A program made the position numbers and the translations under genes. 64,000 nt of DNA from Bradyrhizobium sp. WBAH42 (GTDB lineage Bacteria > Pseudomonadota > Alphaproteobacteria > Rhizobiales > Xanthobacteraceae). The DNA lies in contig NZ_CP036533.1 of NCBI RefSeq assembly GCF_024585265.1, positions 5,217,001-5,281,000 of the forward strand, written 5' to 3'. Shown here in pieces: positions 53,013 to 61,563 of the stretch. How positions within the stretch are numbered: position 1 is the first letter of the stretch; every line of letters starts with the position of its first letter. The notes under the pieces are model-generated. The model saw only the letters and a program-made list of their open reading frames with translations, searched no databases and was not told the origin of the DNA.

Positions 53013-54197
53013 ATGACAGATGCATCGACACTCCATGACGCGGCCGTGGTCGGCGGCGGACCGGCCGGACTTGCCGCGGCGATCGCCCTGGCGCAGGCGG
53101 GTGCCCGGACCGCACTGGTGGCGCGCCGCGTTCCCTATGCCGACAATCGCACCACCGCATTGCTCGGTGCCTCCATCGATCTATTGGAAAGCCTCGACGT
53201 CTGGTCGCGCTGCCGGGACAAGGCTGCTGCGCTGGAAGTCATGCGCCTCGTCGACGACACCGGCCGACTGTTCCGCGCGCCGGAGGTGCGCTTCTCCTGT
53301 CACGAAATCGGCCTCGACGCGTTCGGCTACAACATCGACAACCGCGCGCTGATGCTGGCGCTGGAAGCGCGCGCGGCCGAGCTGCCCAATCTGGTCCGCT
53401 TCGACGACGAGGCCGAAAGCGTGGTCATCGAAGCCGACGACGTCGCATTGCGCACGGCGTCCGGACAGTTTCTCTCGGCTCGCCTCGTGGTCGGCGCCGA
53501 CGGCCGGCACTCGCTGTGCCGCGAGGCCGCCGGCATCGAGGTGACGCGGCGCGAGCTGAGCCAGACCGCGCTGACCTTCAACGTCGGTCATAGCAGGCCC
53601 CACCGCAACGTCTCGACCGAGTTCCACACACCGCACGGGCCTTGCGTGTTCGTGCCTCTGCCCGGCGACCGTTCGAGCATCGTCTGGGTCTCGGCGCCAG
53701 CAGAGGCCGAACGGCTGCGCGGCCTGAGCGACGAGGAGCTGTCGGCGGCGATCGAGAAGCAGTCGCATTCGATCCTGGGATGCATGAATGTCGAGCCCGG
53801 GCGCAACCTGTTCCCGCTCGCGATCGAGCGTCCGAAATCCTTCGGCCGCGACCGTATCGGGCTGGTCGGCGAAGCCGCCCATGTGGTGCCGCCGATCGGC
53901 GCGCAGGGCCTCAATCTCGGCCTGCGCGATTCCGCGGACATCGCCCGGCTCGCGGGCGATGCCATCGCCGCGGGACGGGATCCCGGCGCGGACGACGTGC
54001 TCAAGCGCTATGATCGCGCCCGCCGGCCGGACATCTTGAGCCGCACCTTTGCGATCGACATCGCCAACCGCTCCTTGCTCAACGACTTCCTGCCGCTCCA
54101 GCCCGTCCGCGCAGTCGGCATGCACCTCCTCGGTGCCATCGGCCCGCTCCGGCGCTTTGCGATGCGCGAAGGCCTGACGCCGACCTGGCGGCGGTAG
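53013..54197 (+). CDS. UbiH/UbiF-type FAD-dependent hydroxylase
   Basis: A 394-aa flavoprotein monooxygenase likely acting in ubiquinone biosynthesis. FAD motif AVVGGGPAGLAAAIALAQAG (about 10-29), middle DG motif RLVVGADGRHSLCREAAG, and GD motif RIGLVGEAAHVVPPIGAQGL then NLGLRD are intact. The ring position (C5, C6 or C1) cannot be assigned from this alone. Divergent from pcs, sharing a 129-bp AT-richer promoter region. Confidence 0.9.
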   Translation: MTDASTLHDAAVVGGGPAGLAAAIALAQAGARTALVARRVPYADNRTTALLGASIDLLESLDVWSRCRDKAAALEVMRLVDDTGRLFRAPEVRFSCHEIGLDAFGYNIDNRALMLALEARAAELPNLVRFDDEAESVVIEADDVALRTASGQFLSARLVVGADGRHSLCREAAGIEVTRRELSQTALTFNVGHSRPHRNVSTEFHTPHGPCVFVPLPGDRSSIVWVSAPAEAERLRGLSDEELSAAIEKQSHSILGCMNVEPGRNLFPLAIERPKSFGRDRIGLVGEAAHVVPPIGAQGLNLGLRDSADIARLAGDAIAAGRDPGADDVLKRYDRARRPDILSRTFAIDIANRSLLNDFLPLQPVRAVGMHLLGAIGPLRRFAMREGLTPTWRR

Positions 54198-54219
54198 GAT
54201 TGGCGGCGGCCAAGCCCGC

Positions 54220-55173
54220 TTACGGAAACGCCAGCCGTCCCGTCTGGATCGCCCACATCACGCTGGTCAGCGTGACCACCGACGCGAAGGTGCCAAGCAG
54301 CACTGCGACGGAGGCGGATTCGATCCAGGCATCGTTCTGCCGGGCGATGACGAACACGTTGAGCGCCGGCGGCAGCGAGGCCATCAGCACGGCGGTGGCG
54401 GCCCAGGGCTGCGCGAACGGGCCGAACGCCAGCATCAGGGCGAACGCCGCGAGCGGATGGATCAGCAGCTTGACCGCGATCACGCCCGGCACCTCCCACG
54501 GCACCCGATCGAACGGACGGAGCGCCACGGTCACGCCGAGCACGAACAGCGCGGTCGGCGCGGCCGCGTTCTGCAGGAATGTGATGGTGCGGTCGAGCGC
54601 GACCGGCAGCTCGATATGCAATGCGGCCACCGCCGCGCCGAAGCACGCTGACATGATCAGCGGATTGAGCACGATCTGCTTGAGCACGACGCCGAAGGCG
54701 TGGACGAACGAGGGATGGTCGCGGTCGGACAGCTCGATCAAGAGCGGCACGATCGTGAACAGGAAGATGCTGTCGCAGCAGAAGATCAGCGCGGTCGGCG
54801 CGGCCGCCTTCGGCCCGAGCACCGCGAGCGCGAGGCCCGGGCCCATATAGCCGATATTGCCGTAGCCGCCGGAGAGGCCCGCAAGCGTCGCTTCGCGCAG
54901 CGTCAGCCGTCCGAAGAGCTTGCCGACAACCAGCGCCAGCGTGAATGCCGCAACCGTCGACAGCGTCGTCGCCACCAGGAACGGCGGATTGTTCAATTCC
55001 GAAAACGGCGTCTTCGACATGATCGCAAACAGCAGCGCCGGCAGCGACACGTAGAGCAGGAAGAAGTTCATCCAGGCGAGCCCCGATTCCGGGATGGACT
55101 TGACCTTGCCGCAGGCGAAACCGACGAAGATCAAGCCGAAATAAGGTAGCGCCAGATTGAGGATATCGACCAT
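54220..55173 (-). CDS. AEC family transporter (auxin efflux carrier type)
   Basis: A 317-aa membrane protein with about ten helices, starting MVDILNLALPYFGLIFVGFA. Characteristic AEC segments are FFLLYVSLPALLFAIMSKTP, SGGYGNIGYMGPGLALAVLG and LASLPPALNVFVIARQND. Prokaryotic members carry malonate, malate or other anions; substrate unknown. It faces the UbiH-type gene with 22 nt between stops. Confidence 0.92.
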   Translation of the reverse strand: MVDILNLALPYFGLIFVGFACGKVKSIPESGLAWMNFFLLYVSLPALLFAIMSKTPFSELNNPPFLVATTLSTVAAFTLALVVGKLFGRLTLREATLAGLSGGYGNIGYMGPGLALAVLGPKAAAPTALIFCCDSIFLFTIVPLLIELSDRDHPSFVHAFGVVLKQIVLNPLIMSACFGAAVAALHIELPVALDRTITFLQNAAAPTALFVLGVTVALRPFDRVPWEVPGVIAVKLLIHPLAAFALMLAFGPFAQPWAATAVLMASLPPALNVFVIARQNDAWIESASVAVLLGTFASVVTLTSVMWAIQTGRLAFP

Positions 55174-55279
55174 TGCTGAAGTTTTTTCTGAAGGCTTGGG
55201 GGCTATCCGTCCCGGAAACGAAGGTTAATTCCGGCTAAGGGCACTAGCATCGGCCACAATCCTGGTCTATCGACGGGGA

Positions 55280-55612
55280 ATGATTAAAGCGCGGACCGCC
55301 AAATTCCAGATCGGACAGGTCGTTCGCCACCGGATCTTCTCGTTCCGGGGGGTGATCTTCGACATCGATCCGGAATTCAACAACACCGAGGAGTGGTGGC
55401 TGTCGATTCCCGAGGAGGTGCGGCCCCACAAGGACCAGCCGTTCTACCATCTGCTCGCGGAGAACGCTGAATCCGAATACGTCGCCTATGTCTCTGAGCA
55501 GAACCTGTTGCCGGATGATTCCGGCGAGCCGGTCCGGCATTCCCAGGTTGCGGAGATCTTCATCAAGGACAAGGCCGGCGGCTATCGCCCGCGCAATCCC
55601 TCGCTGAACTGA
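55280..55612 (+). CDS. hspQ: Heat shock protein HspQ (hemimethylated DNA-binding YccV type)
   Basis: A 110-aa protein matching the HspQ fold from end to end: AKFQIGQVVRHRIFSFRGVI, FDIDPEFNNTEEWW, KDQPFYHLLAENAESEYVAY, VSEQNLLPDDSGEPVRH. In E. coli HspQ is a specificity factor for the Lon protease and is heat induced. It stands alone, ended by a bidirectional terminator. No obvious RpoH promoter could be confirmed. Confidence 0.94.
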   Translation: MIKARTAKFQIGQVVRHRIFSFRGVIFDIDPEFNNTEEWWLSIPEEVRPHKDQPFYHLLAENAESEYVAYVSEQNLLPDDSGEPVRHSQVAEIFIKDKAGGYRPRNPSLN

Positions 55613-55634
55613 TCGTCGCCGATCGGCGGCCAGC

Positions 55635-55664
55635 AAAAAAGGCGCTCGAACCGAGCGCCTTTTT
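55635..55664. terminator. Bidirectional terminator between hspQ and the IalB-type gene
   Basis: AAAAAAGGCGCTCG on the left and CGAGCGCCTTTTT on the right (55635-55664) flank loop AAC. The 8-bp GC stem has A6 and T5 tracts on opposite sides, so it ends both hspQ (plus) and the minus-strand gene at 55687. Confidence 0.85.
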
Positions 55665-55686
55665 CACGTCCGGGATTTGCTCCCGA

Positions 55687-56514
55687 TTACTTCTGACCAG
55701 TCGGAGCCGCGCCGGGCGCGCCACCACCCTGCTGCTCGAGCTTCTTGCGCTGCTCGTCGGCCTTCTTCTGAAGCTCTTCCTGGAGCTTCTTCTGGGTTTC
55801 CTCGAACACCTTCGGATCGGTCGGCGGACCGTCATAGGCCTTCTGGAATTCGCCGGTGAGCGGCAGCGGCAAGGTCAGCGGCGCGCCGTTGGCGTTGATC
55901 GCCTGGACAACGAGATTCTGGCCCTTCTTCATGTTGTTGATGAGCTCGGGCGTGGCCTCATAGTCGGACATGCAGCCGTTCTGGAAGCAGATCACATAGG
56001 GCTGCTGCAGCGGCGCGTTGCTGTCGACGATGATGCGGGTGCCGTGCACGAGTTGCATGCCGAGCGGCAGCGTCACGCGCAGGATCTTCTTCGGCTCGCC
56101 TTCCGGCTCGATGATCACGGCCGCGATGACCGGCTGGCCCGATTCGATGCGGCCGTCCTTGCCGGTGAAGCAGACCTGCTTGGCATTGGCGTCCTGGCCC
56201 TTGAGGCAGAACTTGGTCCAGGGCGCGTAGATCAGCTGGATCTGCTGATCGGCGGGCTGGGCTGCGCCCTGCTGCGGGGCGCCTTGCTGCGCGGGAGCCT
56301 GCGGCGATGCTGCGGGCGCCGGAGCCTTGGGAGCTGCCTTGGGAGCCGCCTTCGGAGCCGGGGCCGGGGAGGCCTTGGGCGCAGCGGGTGCGCCGGGGGC
56401 CGGCGCAGGGGTCTGGGCCTCGGCGGCAAACGGAACGGCCAACGCCGTCGCCGTCAACAGGGCGAGAAGTCGCCCGCGCGGCCGGACGGACGCGGCCAAG
56501 TAACGGAAATTCAT
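55687..56514 (-). CDS. Invasion-associated locus B (IalB) family protein
   Basis: A 275-aa exported protein. The signal peptide spans about 1-33 (LLALLTATALAVPFAAEAQ), then a Pro/Ala/Lys-rich linker to about 90. The IalB domain follows: YAPWTKFCLKGQDANAKQVC, KILRVTLPLGMQLVHGTRII, PYVICFQNGCMSDYEATPEL, with cysteines placed as in the family. A C-terminal coiled coil (about 235-265, rich in Lys, Gln, Glu) is an addition. IalB was named in Bartonella for erythrocyte invasion; in free-living or symbiotic relatives the role is unknown. Confidence 0.88.
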   Translation of the reverse strand: MNFRYLAASVRPRGRLLALLTATALAVPFAAEAQTPAPAPGAPAAPKASPAPAPKAAPKAAPKAPAPAASPQAPAQQGAPQQGAAQPADQQIQLIYAPWTKFCLKGQDANAKQVCFTGKDGRIESGQPVIAAVIIEPEGEPKKILRVTLPLGMQLVHGTRIIVDSNAPLQQPYVICFQNGCMSDYEATPELINNMKKGQNLVVQAINANGAPLTLPLPLTGEFQKAYDGPPTDPKVFEETQKKLQEELQKKADEQRKKLEQQGGGAPGAAPTGQK

Positions 56515-56774
56515 TGCGGAAAACCCTTTCTGAACGGGAAGTGCCCGAACCGCTCCGAAGCGCCGAACCTGGCCGCCTTGGGCGCGGCTCTCTTCCCGTC
56601 AATTGAGGCGGATAAGTGACGGGCTCGACGCTCTTGCGCGATTGGGTGCCTTCTTAACGTGGCCGACGAAAAGATCAATGCCGACAAGCGTCTTTGGCCG
56701 GTCTGGTGCAAAAGCCCCATCAAATTCCCTGTGATAAGATTCAGGCCCGCCGGTCCTCGAATCACCGTGTGCCG

Positions 56775-58616
56775 ATGTTCATGTTCCAGCGCCTCTTCGA
56801 GGGCCCCGGCCTCCGCCTCTGTGCGCTTGCCCTTGCGCTTGGCGGGGTGTTGTCCGGCGCCGCGGCGGCCGAGGAGGCCCATGCGATCGCCATGCACGGC
56901 AAGCCGGCGAAGCCCGCCGATTTCAGCCACATGCCCTATGCCAACCCCGATGCCCCCAGGGGCGGCCGCCTGACCTGGGGTATTCTCGGCACCTTCGACA
57001 GCCTCAATCCCTTCATCGTCAGGGGATTGGCGGTGCAGCCGGTCCGCAACTACGTGGTCGAGAGCCTGCTGGCGCGCGGGCAGGACGAGCCGTTCACGCT
57101 TTACGGCCTGCTCGCCAGAACGGTCGAAACCAATGACGAGCGAAGCTTCGTCACCTTCCGTCTCGATCCCCGCGCCCGCTTCTCCGACGGCAAGCCCGTC
57201 ACGGCCGAGGACGTGCTGTTCTCGTGGCTGCTGCTGCGCGACCGCGGCCGTCCCAATCACCGGCAGTATTACAGCAAGGTTGCGAAGGCCGAAGCGCCCG
57301 ATCCTCTCACCGTCCGATTCGACTTAACCGGCGCCAACGACCGCGAGCTGCCGCTGATTCTCGGCCTGATGCCGATCCTGCCCAAGCACGCGATCGACGT
57401 CGCGACCTTCGAGGAAACGACGCTGACGGCCCCGCTCGGCTCGGGCCCCTATCGCGTCACGGCGGTGAAGCCGGGCGCCAGCGTGACGCTCACGCGCAAT
57501 CCCGATTATTGGGGCCGCGACCTCGCCATCAATCGCGGGCTCTACAATTTCGACGAGATCAGGCTCGACTATTTTCGCGAGGCGAACGGCCAGTTCGAGG
57601 CATTCAAACGCGGCCTCTACGATTTCCGCGTCGAGCACGAGCCCTTGCGCTGGCACGACGGCTATGACTTTCCGGCCGCCAGAAGCGGCGAGGTGATCCG
57701 CGACACCGTCAAGCCCGGCATGCCGCAGCCGTCCGAATTCCTGGTGTTCAACACCCGCCGTCCGATCTTCGCCGACATCCGCGTGCGGCAGGCCCTGACG
57801 CTGCTGTTCGATTTCGAGCTGGTCAACCGCAGCTATTTCTTCGGGCTCTATTCGCGCGTGGCCGGCTATTTCGCCGGCTCGGAGCTGTCGGCCTATGGCA
57901 GGCCTGCCGATGCGCGCGAGCGCGAGCTGCTCAAACCGTTCGCCGCGCAGATCCCGCCCGACATTCTGGAGGGCAGCTACCGCCTGCCGGTCACCGACGG
58001 ATCAGGCCGCGACCGCACCACGCTGCGCGCCGCGCTGAAGCTGCTGTCTGAGGCCGGCTACGATCTCGACGGCACCGCGCTGCGCAACCGCGCGACCAAG
58101 GCCCCCTTCACCTTCGAGATCATGGTCACGACGCGCGACCAGGAGCGCATCGCGCTCGCCTTCCAGCGCGACCTTAGGCGCGCCGGCATCGAGGCCAGCG
58201 TGCGCTCGGTCGATCCCGTGCAATTTGACCAGCGCCGGCTCGCCTATGAGTTCGACATGATCCAGAACCGCTGGGACCAGTCGCTGTCGCCCGGCAACGA
58301 GCAGTATTTCTATTGGGGCAGCGCGGCCGCGGACAATCCGGGCACGCGCAACTACATGGGCGCCAGGGATCCCGCCGTCGATGCCATGATCGCCGCCCTG
58401 CTCGAGGCCCGTGAACATACGGACTTCGTTTCGGCGGTGCGCGCGCTCGACCGCGTCCTGATCGCGGGCGTCTACACAATCCCGCTGTTTAACGTATCGG
58501 AGCAATGGATCGCGCGCTGGAATCGGATAGAACGGCCCAAGACCACCTCCCTCTCGGGCTATTTGCCGGAGACCTGGTGGTCGAAGGGGCAGCCGCAAGC
58601 TCATCAAGCGAAGTGA
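56775..58616 (+). CDS. Extracellular solute-binding protein, family 5 (YejA-like), orphan
   Basis: A 613-aa periplasmic binding protein. Start ATG 56775 or the ATG 6 nt later gives the signal peptide FEGPGLRLCALALALGGVLS; the frame from 56694 is longer but lacks signal character. The body is of the YejA subgroup: HGKPAKPADFSHMPYANPDA, GGRLTWGILGTFDSLNPF, YWGRDLAINRGLYNFDEIRL, MIQNRWDQSLSPGNEQYFYW. In E. coli YejA binds microcin C and oligopeptides. No yejBEF permease or ATPase genes are next to it, so it must use a transporter encoded elsewhere. Confidence 0.9.
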   Translation: MFMFQRLFEGPGLRLCALALALGGVLSGAAAAEEAHAIAMHGKPAKPADFSHMPYANPDAPRGGRLTWGILGTFDSLNPFIVRGLAVQPVRNYVVESLLARGQDEPFTLYGLLARTVETNDERSFVTFRLDPRARFSDGKPVTAEDVLFSWLLLRDRGRPNHRQYYSKVAKAEAPDPLTVRFDLTGANDRELPLILGLMPILPKHAIDVATFEETTLTAPLGSGPYRVTAVKPGASVTLTRNPDYWGRDLAINRGLYNFDEIRLDYFREANGQFEAFKRGLYDFRVEHEPLRWHDGYDFPAARSGEVIRDTVKPGMPQPSEFLVFNTRRPIFADIRVRQALTLLFDFELVNRSYFFGLYSRVAGYFAGSELSAYGRPADARERELLKPFAAQIPPDILEGSYRLPVTDGSGRDRTTLRAALKLLSEAGYDLDGTALRNRATKAPFTFEIMVTTRDQERIALAFQRDLRRAGIEASVRSVDPVQFDQRRLAYEFDMIQNRWDQSLSPGNEQYFYWGSAAADNPGTRNYMGARDPAVDAMIAALLEAREHTDFVSAVRALDRVLIAGVYTIPLFNVSEQWIARWNRIERPKTTSLSGYLPETWWSKGQPQAHQAK

Positions 58617-58620
58617 CGCC

Positions 58621-60123
58621 GTGAACCAGCCAGCCGTATCGCCGACGCTCGACACATTGTTTCAGCGCACGCTGACGCGGCAGCCGCGGGCGACCGCCCT
58701 GCTCGATCCGCTCAACAAGGCGCGCATCACCGGGCACCAGCCGCGGCGGATGACCTATGCCGAGGCCGATACCGCCATCGAGGCGCTGTCGGCGCATTTC
58801 GTCGAATCGGGCCTGCCCGCCAATTCCGTCATCGCGATCCAGTTGCCCAACACGGTCGAGTTCGTGCTGACCGTGCTCGCCGCCCATCGCGCCGGCCTCG
58901 TCGTCGCGGTGCTGCCGCTGCTGTGGCGCCATGCGGAACTGACCGCCGCGCTCAACCGCACCGCCGCGCGGGCCATCGTCACCATGAGCACGGTCGATGG
59001 CGTCAGCTATGCCGATCTCGCCATGCACGCCGCGGCCGAGGCGTTCTCGATCCGGCACGTCTACGGCTTCGGAAGCGACCTGCCCGAAGGCATGGCTTCG
59101 CTCGACGACGTCCTGGCGCGCCCGCCCGGCACCACGCGCGCCGTGATTCAGGACGGCCGCAAGGCGGCCATGATCTCCTTCGATGTCACGGCGGAGGGCT
59201 TCCGGCCGGTGCCGCGGCCGCATTTCAGCCTGATCGCGGGCGGCCTTGCGATGTCGCTCGAAGCCGACATCAAGCAGGGCGCGACGGTGATGGCGGCGTT
59301 CACGCCAATGTCGTTCGCAGGGCTCGCCTCCTCGCTCGCGGTGTGGTTGCTCTCGGGCGGCACCCTGGCGCTGCATCATCCGTTCGAGAACGATGTGCTG
59401 GAGCAGCAGATCAACGAGCACGAATGCGAGGTGCTGATCGCGCCGGCGCAGCTCGCGCTGCGGCTCGGCGATGCCGACCTCGCGGCGCGGATGCCCACTT
59501 TGCGCAACGTCATCGGCCTGTGGCGCGCGCCCGAGCAGGTGGCGGCGAGCGATGCCTGGATCGCGCCGCACGCGCCGCTGACCGACGTCTATCTGTTCGG
59601 CGAGGCCGGTTTGTTCGGCGCCCGCCGCGGCGAGGACGGCATGCCGGTGCCGGTGATGCCGGGGCCGCACGGCGCCCCGCGCGAGCAGTCCGGCTCCTCC
59701 ATCGCCGGCGAGATCCTGCTGACGCCGAAGGGCACGCTCGGCCTGCGCGGCGCGATGGTGCCGATCGCAGCCTACGCCCCGCCGCAGCCGGTCGGCGAGA
59801 CGCTGACGCCGCAGCCGCCGCGCGACTATGTCGACACCGGCTATGCCGCGCGGCTCGACCGCCCGAGCGGCGCGATCTGCATCACCGCGCCGCCCTCCGG
59901 CATCATGGCCGTCGGCGGCTATCGCTTCCTGTCCAACGACCTGCAGGAATGGGCGCGCCGGCTCGGCCAGGGTGCCCTGCTCACGGCGCTGCCCGACCGG
60001 CTCTCGGGCCACCGGCTCGCCGGGCGCGCCCAGGACAATGCCCGCGCCCGCGAGGCGCTCAGCGAGCTCGGGCTTAACCCCCTGATGGTCGAGGCTTTTC
60101 GGGACCGCTCCGGGGCGGCCTAG
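58621..60123 (+). CDS. Degenerate AMP-dependent synthetase/ligase family protein
   Basis: A 500-aa protein of the ANL fold starting at GTG 58621, 5 nt after the binding-protein stop. The N-terminal half keeps family shape (MTYAEADTAIEALSAHFVES, VIAIQLPNTVEFVLTVLAAH, RAGLVVAVLPLLWRHAELTA). The phosphate-binding loop (normally Ser-Gly-Thr-Thr-Gly-x-Pro-Lys-Gly) is replaced by MISFDVTAEGFRPVPRPHFS, the YGxTE region by VYLFGEAGLFG, and the TGD motif by DTGYAARLDRPSG; the C-terminal catalytic Lys domain is short. It has probably lost adenylation and may bind an acyl group or act as scaffold (inference). Confidence 0.75.
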   Translation: MNQPAVSPTLDTLFQRTLTRQPRATALLDPLNKARITGHQPRRMTYAEADTAIEALSAHFVESGLPANSVIAIQLPNTVEFVLTVLAAHRAGLVVAVLPLLWRHAELTAALNRTAARAIVTMSTVDGVSYADLAMHAAAEAFSIRHVYGFGSDLPEGMASLDDVLARPPGTTRAVIQDGRKAAMISFDVTAEGFRPVPRPHFSLIAGGLAMSLEADIKQGATVMAAFTPMSFAGLASSLAVWLLSGGTLALHHPFENDVLEQQINEHECEVLIAPAQLALRLGDADLAARMPTLRNVIGLWRAPEQVAASDAWIAPHAPLTDVYLFGEAGLFGARRGEDGMPVPVMPGPHGAPREQSGSSIAGEILLTPKGTLGLRGAMVPIAAYAPPQPVGETLTPQPPRDYVDTGYAARLDRPSGAICITAPPSGIMAVGGYRFLSNDLQEWARRLGQGALLTALPDRLSGHRLAGRAQDNARAREALSELGLNPLMVEAFRDRSGAA

Positions 60124-60209
60124 GCGCGGTTTCAGCGCTTGCGTTGACGCAGCATTAAGGCGGCCAAACTAGATTGCGCGGCATCTGTTGCGTGATCTTG
60201 AGTGACTCG

Positions 60210-61433
60210 ATGTCCCAGGCGGGCCCGATCCTGTTTGTGTCCGATGCCGAACGTCCCGCCGTCGTGGCGGCGCTGGACGAGGCCCGGCTCTTTCCCGTCG
60301 TCGACACCGACTGGACCAGCGCATCGCGCGCGGTCGACGAGGTGCAGCCGGCCGCGGTTCTCGCTGCGGTCCATGCCGGACACGAGCCGCATGTGACGCG
60401 GCTTGCTAAGAAGATCGCCGATCAATCGCCTTACCTGCCCTTCGTGGCCCTGGATGCGGCGGGCACGCTGCCGCTCAACGCCCTGCCCTTCTCCTCGCGC
60501 GGCGGCAATCCTGACCGGCTGATCGCGCGGCTCCGGGCTGCGCTGCGCGTGCGTACATTGCACGCAACGGTTCTGCGCCGGCTGCCCGAAGTGAAGTTCG
60601 CGCTGCCGCAAGGCGATCCCGTACGCGACGCCACAGTGCTCCTGATCGGCCGCGGCGCGGCCTATCCCGCGCTCTCCGTCGCGCTCGGCGAACGCATCGG
60701 CGTGGTCGGCGCGCTCTCGATCGAGGCCGCCGCAAAACACCTCAACACCCGCGATCTCGACGGCGTCGTGCTCGCCGAAGGTTTTACCGCGCGCGTGACC
60801 GATGCCTTCCTCACGGTGCTTACGGAGGACGCTCGATTTCGCAACCTGCCTGTGGTCGTCACCGCCCACCAGCTCACCCAAAGCTACGACCTGCCCAATC
60901 TCGAGCTGATCGCGGGCGAGCCGGCGAGGATCGCGGCTAACGCGCTGCCCCTGATCCACCAGCACGCCATGGAAGCGCAGCTGAGCCGCACCTTGCGCTC
61001 GATCGATGCCGGCGGCTGGCTCGATCCGCGCAGCGGCCTGCTCACGGTGGAAGCCTTCGCCCGTGATTTCGCCAAGGCAGTGGAGCAGACGCTCGCCCGC
61101 GGCGGCGGCCTCTCCGTCGCCCGCTTCGCCTTCGACCCCAACAATTCCCGCGCCCAGCTCGACGCCGCGCGCATTTTGAGCCGCCTGATGCGGCAGATGG
61201 ATTTTGGCGCGGCGCAGAAGGACGGCTCGGTGATCGTGGTGTTCGCCGAGACCGACTTCCGCACCGCGCATATGATCGCCCGCCGCCTGTCGGCGGTGAT
61301 GCGGCACACCTCGAACGGCAAGCACGAGATGCGCAGCGATCCCGTGGTCAGCGTGGACTCGCTGTCGCCCTCAGATACGGCAAGGTCCTTGCTGGCGCGG
61401 CTGTCGGCGGACGCGTCACGGGCGGCGTCGTAG
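60210..61433 (+). CDS. Receiver-like / degenerate GGDEF-like protein
   Basis: A 407-aa cytoplasmic protein; I use ATG 60210 (MSQAGPILFVSDAE). Residues about 5-120 and 140-240 resemble receiver domains without clear phosphoacceptor (PILFVSDAERPAVVAALDEA; DLDGVVLAEGFTARVTDAFL). The last 170 residues resemble a GGDEF domain outline (GGWLDPRSGLLTVEAFARDF ... LSVARFAFDP ... DGSVIVVFAETDFRTAHMIA) but no GGDEF or RxxD site is present, so diguanylate cyclase activity is not expected. It follows the degenerate AMP-ligase on the same strand. Confidence 0.65.
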   Translation: MSQAGPILFVSDAERPAVVAALDEARLFPVVDTDWTSASRAVDEVQPAAVLAAVHAGHEPHVTRLAKKIADQSPYLPFVALDAAGTLPLNALPFSSRGGNPDRLIARLRAALRVRTLHATVLRRLPEVKFALPQGDPVRDATVLLIGRGAAYPALSVALGERIGVVGALSIEAAAKHLNTRDLDGVVLAEGFTARVTDAFLTVLTEDARFRNLPVVVTAHQLTQSYDLPNLELIAGEPARIAANALPLIHQHAMEAQLSRTLRSIDAGGWLDPRSGLLTVEAFARDFAKAVEQTLARGGGLSVARFAFDPNNSRAQLDAARILSRLMRQMDFGAAQKDGSVIVVFAETDFRTAHMIARRLSAVMRHTSNGKHEMRSDPVVSVDSLSPSDTARSLLARLSADASRAAS

Positions 61434-61461
61434 TTTTTCGCGAGCTGCCAGCAACAACCAC

Positions 61462-61548
61462 CGTCATTGCGAGCGCAGCGAAGCAATCCAGACTCTCTCC
61501 GCGGAGAGACTCTGGATTGCTTCGTCGCAAGGGCTCCTCGCAATGACG
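61462..61548. repeat. Intergenic palindrome (CGTCATTGCGAGCGCAGCG family), copy 2
   Basis: An 87-nt copy: CGTCATTGCGAGCGCAGCG ... CAATCCAGACTCTCTCCGCG, mirrored by CGCGGAGAGACTCTGGATTG ... CTCGCAATGACG. The right arm has an insertion (GTCGCAAGGGCTC) relative to the copy at 45451. It lies between the GGDEF-like gene and mfd, whose stops converge. Confidence 0.85.
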
Positions 61549-61563
61549 TGGTGAGAGCCGGGC

